Notes: generated by a model from the sequence alone, not told the origin. 14,649 nucleotides of DNA from Gammaproteobacteria bacterium (GCA_015494165.1 WGBS01000090.1:1-14649); one strand, 5' to 3'. Positions 1 to 6,143 are shown, counted from the stretch's first letter. Numbers and translations: made by a program.

Positions 1-123
1 GATGGGGGTACGCCCACGGTCCCCGAACCGGGAAGCATCCTGCTCCTCGCAGCGGGTCTCGCAGGTGCGCGTCTGGCGCGCCGGCGGTCCCGTCCGGCAG
101 CAATGCTCCAGGGGAGCACGTAG
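1..123 (+). CDS. PEP-CTERM sorting-domain protein, C-terminal fragment
   Basis: Reading frame 1 is open from the window edge to a TAG at 121-123 and encodes the last 40 residues of a protein that begins outside the window. The fragment has the full architecture of a PEP-CTERM sorting signal: VPEPGS at residues 7-12, then a hydrophobic helix (ILLLAAGLAGARLA), then an Arg-rich stretch (RRRSR). In this family (Haft and colleagues) the signal is recognised by an EpsH/XrtA-type exosortase, and the protein is exported and anchored or released at the envelope, often linked to exopolysaccharide production. The passenger domain is not visible, so the role of this protein is unknown. About 10 extra residues follow the Arg cluster, slightly longer than usual. 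A strong terminator lies 30 bases downstream. The assignment rests on the motif and its context; no other frame gives a sensible product here. Confidence 0.82.
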   Translation, partial: DGGTPTVPEPGSILLLAAGLAGARLARRRSRPAAMLQGST

Positions 124-152
124 CCGGCCGAAGGCCTGCCCGCCCGAAAGCC

Positions 153-181
153 AGAGGCGCCCGCGTGGCGCCTCTTTTTTT
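153..181 (+). terminator. Rho-independent terminator after the PEP-CTERM gene
   Basis: A perfect inverted repeat, agaggcgcc (153-161) and ggcgcctct (167-175), is separated by the loop cgcgt and runs into a T tract ending at 181. This is a textbook intrinsic terminator. It isolates the PEP-CTERM transcript from gacA. Confidence 0.9.
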
Positions 182-265
182 GGCTGGCTCGGCCAAGACC
201 TTGCGTGTCCCGACAGGCGCCAGGAGCATGCCGGCGAGGCGCGCGGCTCGCGACCCCGAACACGG

Positions 266-271
266 TATAAT
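266..271 (+). promoter_or_regulatory. Sigma-70 -10 box for gacA
   Basis: TATAAT at 266-271 is a perfect -10 hexamer in otherwise GC-rich DNA, between the terminator and gacA. No convincing -35 hexamer sits 16-18 bases upstream (gcggct at the 17-base position). Start of transcription would be near 278, giving a leader of about 66 bases that ends in the purine-rich Shine-Dalgarno run at 327-340. Nothing else is recognised in 182-343. Confidence 0.65.
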
Positions 272-343
272 AGCCTCGGCCCGCCGGCCGCGAGCCGCGC
301 ACCAAAGAGAAACGGGCCACCCGCCTGGGGAGGGAAGGGGACC

Positions 344-1033
344 GTGGCGATCCGGGTCCTGCTGGTCGACGATCAGAAGCTGTTCCTGCGCGGCATCGGC
401 CGCCTGCTGGAGGACCACGCCGACCTCGAGGTCGCCGGCTACGCGACGACGGGCGAGGAGGCCATCCGCATGGTGCGCGAGCACCGGCCCGACGTCGTCC
501 TCATGGACGTCAACATGCCGGGCATCGGCGGCCTGGAGGCGACGCGCCGCATCATCGCCAACCATCCCGAGACGCGCGTCATCATCCTCACGGTGCACGC
601 GGACGATCCCTTCCCGGCGCGGCTGCTCGAGGCCGGCGCCTCGGGCTATCTGACCAAGACCTGCGAGCACGAGGAGATCGTCACGGCGATCCGCAAGGTG
701 CACGCCGGCGAGCGCTACATCGGCGCCGACATCGCCCGCCAGCTCGCGCTCTCCATGCTGCCGGGTGGCGAGCGCTCGCCCTTCGACCGGCTCTCGCAGC
801 GCGAGATGCAGGTCATGCTCATGGTCACGCAGGGCCACAGCATCCAGGAGATCGCCGACAAGCTCTCGCTCAGCCCCAAGACCGTGAGCACCTACCGTTA
901 CCGCATCTACGAGAAGCTCGGGGTCGGCAACGACGTCGAGCTCACCCACCTCGCCATGCGCTACGGCATGCTCGAGCGCCTCGAGGGCGGCGAGGACGGC
1001 GGGCTCGGGACCGCCGCCGCCGACCGCGCCTGA
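344..1033 (+). CDS. gacA: GacA/UvrY-family two-component response regulator
   Basis: This is a 229-residue NarL/FixJ-type response regulator closely resembling E. coli UvrY and pseudomonad GacA. The receiver domain spans about residues 1-120: acidic pair D9-D10, phosphoacceptor D55 in VVLMDVNMPG, T83 and K105 are all present, so it should be phosphorylatable. A LuxR-type helix-turn-helix follows at about 150-215, with recognition helix SPKTVSTYRYRIYEKL. In this family the partner is the BarA/GacS hybrid kinase, and the main targets are CsrB/RsmZ-type small RNAs that titrate CsrA. Neither is in this window. The GTG at 344 is chosen because it starts exactly at the family N-terminus (MAIRVLLVDD) and follows the strong purine tract ggggagggaagggg. 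The open frame upstream to position 2 is not conserved and crosses the terminator. The link to uvrC is the ancestral uvrY-uvrC arrangement, here interrupted by two genes. Confidence 0.93.
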   Translation: MAIRVLLVDDQKLFLRGIGRLLEDHADLEVAGYATTGEEAIRMVREHRPDVVLMDVNMPGIGGLEATRRIIANHPETRVIILTVHADDPFPARLLEAGASGYLTKTCEHEEIVTAIRKVHAGERYIGADIARQLALSMLPGGERSPFDRLSQREMQVMLMVTQGHSIQEIADKLSLSPKTVSTYRYRIYEKLGVGNDVELTHLAMRYGMLERLEGGEDGGLGTAAADRA

Positions 1034-1060
1034 GGCCCCGCCGGAAAACGGACGCTCCGC

Positions 1061-1102
1061 GTCACCGTGCCGACGTCACAGGTCGGCCGTGACGGCGGTC
1101 AC
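1061..1102 (+). repeat. Array of four GTCAC/GTGAC half-sites (candidate enhancer)
   Basis: GTCAC occurs at 1061-1065, 1075-1079 and 1098-1102, and its complement GTGAC at 1089-1093. The last two form the dyad CGTGAC-ggcg-GTCACG (1088-1103). The first three start at 14-base steps. The array sits about 120-160 bases upstream of the sigma-54 promoter candidate at 1220-1236, where an activator of that polymerase would normally bind. An AT-rich stretch (about 1145-1192) lies between, as expected of a bendable linker. No matching protein is known to me, so the role is inferred from position and symmetry only. Confidence 0.4.
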
Positions 1103-1219
1103 GTCTGGCCGCGGTACACCGCATTCCTGGGAAAGCGCTGCAAGAGTTCTCCCCAACCTACTGGCAAACATGCATTTTCCATGATTTCCAGCGCCGGATC
1201 AGCCGCTTACGCGGCGTTC

Positions 1220-1236
1220 CTGGCACGTCCCCTGCA
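1220..1236 (+). promoter_or_regulatory. Sigma-54 (RpoN) promoter candidate
   Basis: The sequence cTGGCACG-tccc-cTGCA at 1220-1236 matches the sigma-54 consensus YTGGCACGRNNNTTGCW at all eight -24 positions and at four of five -12 positions. The invariant GG (1222-1223) and GC (1234-1235) are at the correct spacing. Transcription would start near 1246, leaving a leader of about 55 bases with the GAGGGAGGAGGG ribosome-binding region before the GTG at 1301. No sigma-70 promoter of similar quality is visible in the 267-base gap 1034-1300. Confidence 0.6.
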
Positions 1237-1300
1237 CCGCTGCCGCCGAACCCCTGCCGCGCCCCGGACGACCCAGGGCGTGAGGGAGGAGGGCGGCACC

Positions 1301-1984
1301 GTGATCGACGTCCTGCTGCTGGAGGCGCAGAACCTGGTCCGCACCAGCCTGCGGCGGCTGCTCGCGGACCTGCCGGACCTGCGCGTGGTGGCAGAGGCCG
1401 GCGACTGCGACGAGGCGGTGCGGCTCGCGCGCCGGCATCGCCCGGACGTGCTGCTGCTCGCCGTCACACGCCCCGACGTCCACTGCCTGGACGCGTGCGT
1501 GCGCTTCTCGCGCTGGTTCCCCTCGGTGTCCGTGCTCGCCCTGGTGGCTGAGGAGGACGTGCACATCGCCGAGCGCATGCTCGCGGCCGGCGCCACCGGC
1601 TGCCTGACGCTGCAGGCCGGGCGTGAGGAGCTCGAGGAGGCGCTGCACGCGATGGCCGCGGGCGAGCGCTACGTGAGCGACGGCATCGCGCGCGCGCTGG
1701 CCGTGCAGCGCATCCTGCCGGAGGCCGCCTCGCCCTTCTCGCGCCTGACCCACCGGGAGTTCCAGATCCTGCTCATGATCGCCGAGGGCGCCGAGGTCGC
1801 CGACATCGCGGATCGCCTCGCCCTGACCCGCAAGACCGTGTGCGGGCATCGCCAGCGCATCTTCGCCAAGCTCGGGGTGCGCACCGAGGTCGAGCTCCTG
1901 CATCTGGCCTGGCGCCACGGCCTCGTCCCCGCCCCGCCCGTCGAGGGGGGCGAACGCGCGCGCGAGCGCAGCCCCAGCGCCTGA
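1301..1984 (+). CDS. Phospho-dead GacA-like regulator (degenerate receiver, LuxR HTH)
   Basis: This 227-residue protein aligns end to end with the neighbouring GacA and is evidently a diverged tandem paralogue. The receiver fold is retained, but every phosphorylation residue has changed. The acidic pair is E8-A9 instead of D-D, the phosphoacceptor position is A54 in DVLLLAVTRP, the conserved Thr is V82 and the conserved Lys is L104. The C-terminal LuxR helix-turn-helix is intact (about 148-212; KTVCGHRQRIFAKL), with a recognition helix different from GacA, so it probably still binds DNA. Activity must be set by something other than phosphorylation, such as expression level, a ligand or heterodimerisation with GacA; this is inference. 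The GTG at 1301 is chosen because it gives the receiver N-terminus (MIDVLLLEAQ) and follows gagggaggaggg. The frame upstream to 1067 is non-conserved. A sigma-54 promoter candidate precedes it. Confidence 0.88.
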   Translation: MIDVLLLEAQNLVRTSLRRLLADLPDLRVVAEAGDCDEAVRLARRHRPDVLLLAVTRPDVHCLDACVRFSRWFPSVSVLALVAEEDVHIAERMLAAGATGCLTLQAGREELEEALHAMAAGERYVSDGIARALAVQRILPEAASPFSRLTHREFQILLMIAEGAEVADIADRLALTRKTVCGHRQRIFAKLGVRTEVELLHLAWRHGLVPAPPVEGGERARERSPSA

Positions 1985-2010
1985 GCCTCCATCGCGCGGC
2001 CGCCGCGGCG

Positions 2011-2019
2011 TGCTACCAT
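2011..2019 (+). promoter_or_regulatory. Extended -10 promoter for the thioredoxin-NHL gene
   Basis: TGC followed by TACCAT (2011-2019) forms an extended -10 element without an obvious -35. It lies between the stop of the GacA paralogue (1984) and the next start (2076). Transcription would start near 2026, just before the leader inverted repeat at 2027-2059. Confidence 0.45.
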
Positions 2020-2026
2020 GGGCCGG

Positions 2027-2059
2027 CACGCACGGCGCGCCGGCCGCCGCGCGTGCGTG
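2027..2059 (+). repeat. Leader inverted repeat upstream of the thioredoxin-NHL gene
   Basis: CACGCACG (2027-2034) and CGTGCGTG (2052-2059) are perfectly complementary arms around a 17-base GC-rich spacer. In RNA the hairpin would occupy the first part of the leader and end three bases before the Shine-Dalgarno GGAGGAGGA (2062-2070). It could be an mRNA-stabilising or translation-modulating structure, or a DNA operator just downstream of the -10 box. No T tract follows, so a simple terminator is unlikely. Confidence 0.4.
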
Positions 2060-2075
2060 GTGGAGGAGGACAGGG

Positions 2076-3530
2076 ATGAACGAGGCACGGATCCGCGCCC
2101 CGGAGCTTCCCGCCGAGCTGGAGTGGTTCAACACCGAGCGCCCCATCCGGCTCTCGGAGCAGCGCGGCAAGGTCGTGCTGCTCGACTTCTGGACCTACTG
2201 CTGCATCAACTGCATGCACATCCTGCCGGACCTCCGCTATCTGGAGGACAAGTACGGCGACAGCCTCTGCGTCATCGGCATCCACTCGCCCAAGTTCCCG
2301 AACGAGCGCGTCGGCGAGCAGGTCCGCAAGGCCATCGCGCGCTACCACATCCGCCACCCGGTGGCCCACGACCCGGCCTTCCGCGTCTGGCGCACCTACG
2401 GCATCCGCGCCTGGCCCTCGGTGCTGTTCATCGACCCCGAGGGCTACGTGGTGGGCGTGCTGCCCGGAGAGGGGCGCCGGCGCCAGCTCGACGCCCTGAT
2501 CCAGCAGCACCTCGAGGCGGCCGAGCGCAAGGGCATCCTCAACCCCGAGCCGCTGCCGCTGCGCCGCGAGCGCCTGGGCGGAGGCGTGCTGAGCTTCCCG
2601 GGCAAGGTGGTCGCCGCCGGCGAGCGGCTCTTCGTGAGCGACAGCGGCCGCAACCGCGTGCTGGAGCTCAATGCCCACGGGCGCGTGGTGCGCATCTTCG
2701 GGTCCGGCACGCCGGGCCTCGTGGACGGCGCCGAGACCGAGGCCGCCTTCTGCGAGCCGCAGGGGCTCGCCGCGGTCGGCGACTACGTCTACGTGGCCGA
2801 CCGCGGCAACCACGCCATCCGCCGCATCGATCGCGTCAGCGCCGAGGTGCACACCGTGGCGGGCACGGGCCGGCAGGGCCGGGTCCCCGGGGCGCCCTCG
2901 GACCGCCCGCTCGAGGTGCCGCTCAACTCGCCGTGGGACCTGGCCCACCACGAGGGCGTGCTCTACATCGCCATGGCGGGCCAGCACCAGATCTGGCGCC
3001 TGGACCTCGCGCGCAACGTCATCGCCCGCCTCAGCGGCTCGGGGCGCGAGGACCTGGTCGACGGGCCCGCCGAGCAGGCGGCCTTCGCGCAGCCGTCGGG
3101 CCTCGCCGCCGGCATGGCCTGGCTCTACGTGGCCGACAGCGAGAGCTCGGCCATCCGGCGCGTGCGCTATTCCGACGGGCTGGTCGAGACCCTGGTGGGG
3201 CAGGGGCTGTTCGAGTTCGGCGACCGCGACGGCGTCGGGCGCGAGGCGCGCCTCCAGCACCCGCTGGGGCTGGCCTACGACGGGCGCCGCGACTGCCTGT
3301 GGATCGCCGACACCTACAACCACAAGGTGCGCAAGCTCGACCTGCGCACCCGCACCCTGACCACGCTGCCGGTGGGCTGCACGCTCGACGAGCCGGGCGG
3401 CATCTCCTGGGACGGCAGGCGGCTGTGGGTTGCGAACACCAACCGCCATGAAATCGTCCGCGTCGCCCCCGACTCCGGCGAGTGCGCCGCGCTCGAGGTG
3501 GTCGTGCCGGAGGTGGACCTGCTGCCGTAG
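2076..3530 (+). CDS. NHLRC2-like thioredoxin-fold / NHL beta-propeller protein
   Basis: A 484-residue two-domain protein. Residues about 10-150 are a thioredoxin-like domain with the active site in FWTYCCINCMH (CxxC = C43-I-N-C46) and the cis-proline loop WPSVLFID. Residues about 170-484 hold six NHL-type blades recognisable by repeats such as YVADRGNHAIRRID, YIAMAGQHQIWRLD, YVADSESSAIRRV and WIADTYNHKVRKLD. The CCINC active site and the domain order are those of the NHLRC2 family found from bacteria to animals. The precise biochemical role is not settled; a cytosolic thiol-disulfide function with a propeller for binding partners is reasonable. There is no signal peptide or membrane segment. 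The ATG at 2076 follows a strong GGAGGAGGA and starts close to the thioredoxin domain. It lies between the GacA paralogue and uvrC on the same strand, 91 bases after the former and 30 before the latter. Confidence 0.88.
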   Translation: MNEARIRAPELPAELEWFNTERPIRLSEQRGKVVLLDFWTYCCINCMHILPDLRYLEDKYGDSLCVIGIHSPKFPNERVGEQVRKAIARYHIRHPVAHDPAFRVWRTYGIRAWPSVLFIDPEGYVVGVLPGEGRRRQLDALIQQHLEAAERKGILNPEPLPLRRERLGGGVLSFPGKVVAAGERLFVSDSGRNRVLELNAHGRVVRIFGSGTPGLVDGAETEAAFCEPQGLAAVGDYVYVADRGNHAIRRIDRVSAEVHTVAGTGRQGRVPGAPSDRPLEVPLNSPWDLAHHEGVLYIAMAGQHQIWRLDLARNVIARLSGSGREDLVDGPAEQAAFAQPSGLAAGMAWLYVADSESSAIRRVRYSDGLVETLVGQGLFEFGDRDGVGREARLQHPLGLAYDGRRDCLWIADTYNHKVRKLDLRTRTLTTLPVGCTLDEPGGISWDGRRLWVANTNRHEIVRVAPDSGECAALEVVVPEVDLLP

Positions 3531-3548
3531 GCCGGGCGGGCGCGGTCC

Positions 3549-3554
3549 TATAAT
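3549..3554 (+). promoter_or_regulatory. Sigma-70 -10 box directly before uvrC (leaderless candidate)
   Basis: A perfect TATAAT at 3549-3554 is separated from the uvrC ATG (3561) by exactly six bases (gagcat). That spacing puts the usual transcription start on the A of the ATG. No -35 box is evident, and no Shine-Dalgarno sequence precedes the ATG. It lies 18 bases after the stop of the thioredoxin-NHL gene. Confidence 0.6.
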
Positions 3555-3560
3555 GAGCAT

Positions 3561-5396
3561 ATGGCGGACCGCGCCCGCGAGCCCTTCGATCCCCGCGCCT
3601 TCGTCCGCACCCTCAGCACCCGCCCCGGCGTCTACCGCATGCTGGGAGCGGACGGAGAGGTGCTCTACGTGGGCAAGGCGCGCAACCTGCGCCGGCGCGT
3701 CGGCAGCTACTTCTCGCGGCCGGCGCTGTCGCCGCGCCTGCACGCGCTGCTCTCCCAGGTGCGCGCGATCGAGGTCACCATCACGCGCAGCGAGGCCGAG
3801 GCGCTGCTCCTCGAGAACCGGCTCATCAAGGCGCACCGGCCGCGCTTCAACGTGCTGCTGCGCGACGACAAGAGCTATCCCTACATCTACGTCTCCACCG
3901 AGGACGAGTACCCGCGCATCGCCTTCCACCGCGGCCCGCGGCGGCGACCGGGGCGCTACTTCGGACCCTACCCGAGCGCGGGCGCGGTGCGCGAGACCCT
4001 GAGCCTGCTGCAGAAGGTCTTCCGCCTGCGCACCTGCGAGGACAGCGTCTTCCGCAACCGCTCGCGCCCCTGCCTGCAGCACCAGATCGGGCGCTGCTCG
4101 GCGCCGTGCGTGGGGCTCATCGGGCGCGAGCGCTACGCGCGCGACGTCGCCGACACGCTGCTCTTCCTCGAGGGCCGGGGCGAGGCCCTGATCGAGGACA
4201 TGGTGCGGCGCATGGAGGCGGCGGCCGAGGCGCTCGAGTTCGAGCAGGCGGCGCGCTACCGCGACCAGATCGCCGCGCTGCGCAAGGTCGCCGCGCGCCA
4301 GTACGTCGAGGGCGAGCGCGGCGACGTGGACATCGTCGCCGCGGTGGCGGAGGGCGGCCAGGCCTGCGTGCAGCTCTTCACGGTGCGCGGCGGGCGCAAC
4401 CTCGGCAACCGCGCCTGGTTCCCGCGCGTGCCGCCGGGCGCCGACGCCGCCGAGGTGCTGGAGGCCTTCCTCGGCCAGCACTATCCGGGCCGGGAGATCC
4501 CGCGCACGCTCGTCGTCCACCCCGCGCCGGCCGACGCCGCGGTCCTCGCCGATGCGCTCTCGGCCGCGGCCGGCCACCGCGTCGAAGTCCTGAGCCGGGT
4601 GCGGGGCGCGCGCCGGCGCTGGCTGGAGACGGCGATCGAGAACGCGCGCGCGGCGCTGGCCGCGCGCCTCGCGAGCCGCACGGGGCTCGCCGCGCGCCTG
4701 GAGGCGCTGCGCGAGAGCCTCGGCCTGCCCGAGACGCCGGAGCGCATCGAGTGCCTGGATGTCAGCCACACGATGGGCGAGCGCACCGTGGCGGCCTGCG
4801 TGGTCTTCGACGCCGAAGGGCCGGTCAAGAGTGACTGGCGCCGCTACAACATCGAGGGCGTGGCGCCCGGCGACGACTACGGCGCGCTGCGCCAGGCGCT
4901 CGAGCGACGCTACGCGCGCCTGCAGCGCGAGCACGGGCCGCTCCCCGACGTGCTCCTCATCGACGGCGGGCGCGGGCAGGTGGCCGAGGCCGCGCGCGTG
5001 CTGGCCGCGCACGGCGTCGAGGGCGTGACGCTCGTCGGCGTCGCCAAGGGCCCGGAGCGCCGTCCCGGGATGGAGCGGCTCTACCTCCCGGGACGGCGCG
5101 AGCCGCTGCGGCTCAGCCCGGACGCGCCGGCCCTGCACCTCATCCAGCAGATCCGCGACGAGGCGCACCGCTTCGCCATCACCGGCCACCGCCAGCGCCG
5201 CGGCCGCGCGCGGCGCACCTCCGTGCTGGAGGGGATTCCGGGCATGGGGCCGCGCCGGCGCCAGACGCTGCTCAAGCACTTCGGCGGCCTGCAGGAGGTC
5301 ATGCGCGCGGGCGTCGAGGACCTCGCGCAGGTGCCGGGCATCAGCCGCGTGCTGGCGCAGCGCATCTACGACGCGCTCCACGGCGAGGCGGCCTGA
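3561..5396 (+). CDS. uvrC: UvrABC excinuclease subunit C
   Basis: A 611-residue protein, essentially the length of E. coli UvrC (610). UvrC joins the UvrB-DNA pre-incision complex in the cytoplasm and makes both the 3' and 5' nicks around a DNA lesion. The order of domains is complete. An N-terminal GIY-YIG nuclease is present (about 18-95; TRPGVYRML and VLYVGKARNLRRRVGSYF), followed by a UVR/UvrB-interaction helix pair (about 205-240; ALEFEQAARYRDQIAAL). The RNase H-like nuclease has catalytic D400 (CLDVSHTMGERT), D468 (LLIDGGRGQ) and H536 (DEAHRFAITGHR). Tandem helix-hairpin-helix motifs close the protein (about 550-608; LEGIPGMGPRRRQTLLKHFGG). The ATG at 3561 gives the canonical N-terminus but lacks a Shine-Dalgarno sequence and sits six bases after a TATAAT. 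Its stop overlaps the pgsA start by one base (TGATG), so the two genes are translationally coupled. Confidence 0.97.
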   Translation: MADRAREPFDPRAFVRTLSTRPGVYRMLGADGEVLYVGKARNLRRRVGSYFSRPALSPRLHALLSQVRAIEVTITRSEAEALLLENRLIKAHRPRFNVLLRDDKSYPYIYVSTEDEYPRIAFHRGPRRRPGRYFGPYPSAGAVRETLSLLQKVFRLRTCEDSVFRNRSRPCLQHQIGRCSAPCVGLIGRERYARDVADTLLFLEGRGEALIEDMVRRMEAAAEALEFEQAARYRDQIAALRKVAARQYVEGERGDVDIVAAVAEGGQACVQLFTVRGGRNLGNRAWFPRVPPGADAAEVLEAFLGQHYPGREIPRTLVVHPAPADAAVLADALSAAAGHRVEVLSRVRGARRRWLETAIENARAALAARLASRTGLAARLEALRESLGLPETPERIECLDVSHTMGERTVAACVVFDAEGPVKSDWRRYNIEGVAPGDDYGALRQALERRYARLQREHGPLPDVLLIDGGRGQVAEAARVLAAHGVEGVTLVGVAKGPERRPGMERLYLPGRREPLRLSPDAPALHLIQQIRDEAHRFAITGHRQRRGRARRTSVLEGIPGMGPRRRQTLLKHFGGLQEVMRAGVEDLAQVPGISRVLAQRIYDALHGEAA

Positions 5397-5980
5397 TGGG
5401 CGTCGCCCTCAACCTCCCCATCGCTGTCACGCTGGTGCGGATCGCGCTGATCCCGATCCTGGTGCTCGTCTTCTACCTGCCGGTGTCGTGGAGCTCGATC
5501 GCCGCGGCGCTGGTCTTCGCCCTGGGGGCGCTCTCGGACTGGCTCGACGGCTATCTCGCCCGGCGCCTGTCGCAGACCTCGCCCTTCGGGGCCTTCCTCG
5601 ACCCGGTGGCCGACAAGCTCATGGTGGCCGTGGCCCTGGTGCTGCTGGTGCAGGCCGATCCCACGCCGTGGCTCGCGGTGCCGGCGGCGGTCATCGTCGG
5701 CCGCGAGATCGTCATCTCGGCGCTGCGCGAGTGGATGGCCGAGGTCGGCAAGCGCGCGCACGTGGCGGTCTCGCTGGTGGGCAAGTTCAAGACCGGCGTG
5801 CAGATGGCGGCGCTGCTGTGCATGCTCTACCGCCAGCCGCTCGCGGGGCTGCCCGTGTACGAGACGGGCTTCGCGCTGCTCTACGTGGCCGCGGGCCTCA
5901 CGCTGTGGTCCATGGTCATGTACCTGCGCGCCGCGCTCGCCGCGCTGCGCGCCGGCGCGCGCGGCGCCGCCTCGGGCTGA
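5396..5980 (+). CDS. pgsA: CDP-diacylglycerol--glycerol-3-phosphate 3-phosphatidyltransferase
   Basis: A 194-residue integral membrane enzyme that makes phosphatidylglycerophosphate from CDP-diacylglycerol and glycerol 3-phosphate, the committed step to phosphatidylglycerol and cardiolipin. The CDP-alcohol phosphotransferase signature is complete: D48-x-x-D51-G52-x-x-A55-R56, G65, D69 and D73, with the final Asp residues binding the catalytic metal. Hydrophobic segments surround the motif (about 9-28, 33-46, 74-100, 150-185). Its length is typical (E. coli PgsA is about 182 residues). The start ATG at 5396 overlaps the uvrC stop. The uvrC-pgsA pair is conserved across Gammaproteobacteria, including E. 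coli. The short C-terminal tail is Arg/Gly/Ala rich. The tRNA-Cys -35 element overlaps the stop codon. Confidence 0.97.
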   Translation: MGVALNLPIAVTLVRIALIPILVLVFYLPVSWSSIAAALVFALGALSDWLDGYLARRLSQTSPFGAFLDPVADKLMVAVALVLLVQADPTPWLAVPAAVIVGREIVISALREWMAEVGKRAHVAVSLVGKFKTGVQMAALLCMLYRQPLAGLPVYETGFALLYVAAGLTLWSMVMYLRAALAALRAGARGAASG

Positions 5981-6006
5981 CAGGCGCGCGCGGCGCGCGC
6001 TATGAT
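5977..6006 (+). promoter_or_regulatory. Sigma-70 promoter of tRNA-Cys
   Basis: CTGACA (5977-5982, five of six to TTGACA) and TATGAT (6001-6006, five of six to TATAAT) are separated by 18 bases. The -35 box overlaps the pgsA stop codon. Transcription would start near 6013, about 29 bases before the tRNA. Confidence 0.6.
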
Positions 6007-6013
6007 TACGCGC

Positions 6014-6043
6014 CCCGCGGGCGATCCCGCGGGCCACCGCGGG
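6014..6043 (+). repeat. Three CCCGCGGG-type palindromes in the tRNA-Cys leader
   Basis: CCCGCGGG occurs at 6014-6021 and 6026-6033, and CCGCGGG at 6037-6043, running into the tRNA. The copies are 11-12 bases apart. As RNA, the first two copies can pair into an 8-base stem with loop CGAT. This fills the predicted 5' leader of the pre-tRNA, between promoter and RNase P site. Confidence 0.45.
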
Positions 6044-6115
6044 CCAGGTGGCAGAGTGGTTATGCAGCGGCCTGCAAAGCCGTGTACGTCGGTTCGATTC
6101 CGGCCCTGGCCTCCA
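6042..6115 (+). tRNA. cysT: tRNA-Cys (anticodon GCA), CCA encoded
   Basis: The cloverleaf can be folded by eye. The acceptor stem is GGCCAGG (6042-6048) with CCTGGCC (6105-6111). The anticodon stem GCGGC/GCCGT holds loop CTGCAAA with anticodon GCA at 6074-6076. The T arm is GTCGG-TTCGATT-CCGGC. Discriminator T6112 is followed by genomically encoded CCA (6113-6115). The position after pgsA matches E. coli cysT, but no tRNA-Gly precedes it. Confidence 0.95.
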
Positions 6116-6143
6116 ACCCCCTTCCCCTTCGGTCACGCCCGCC

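Noticed and set aside
2..343. Possible N-terminal extension of gacA
   Set aside because: It is in frame, but it crosses the terminator at 153-181 and the TATAAT at 266-271 and is not conserved. GTG 344 has a strong ribosome-binding site.
1162..1174. A second sigma-54-like sequence, TGGCA...TGCA
   Set aside because: The GG-GC spacing is three bases too short for sigma-54 RNA polymerase, and the -24 element is incomplete.
1067..1300. Possible N-terminal extension of the GacA paralogue
   Set aside because: The extension overlaps the sigma-54 promoter candidate and the half-site array and shows no conserved sequence. GTG 1301 matches the receiver start.
2013..5381. A 1122-codon reverse-strand open frame opposite the thioredoxin-NHL and uvrC genes
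   Set aside because: It is antisense to two strongly recognisable genes. Its translation is low-complexity His/Arg/Ala/Leu/Asp, typical of stop-free shadow frames in very GC-rich DNA, with no family motif.
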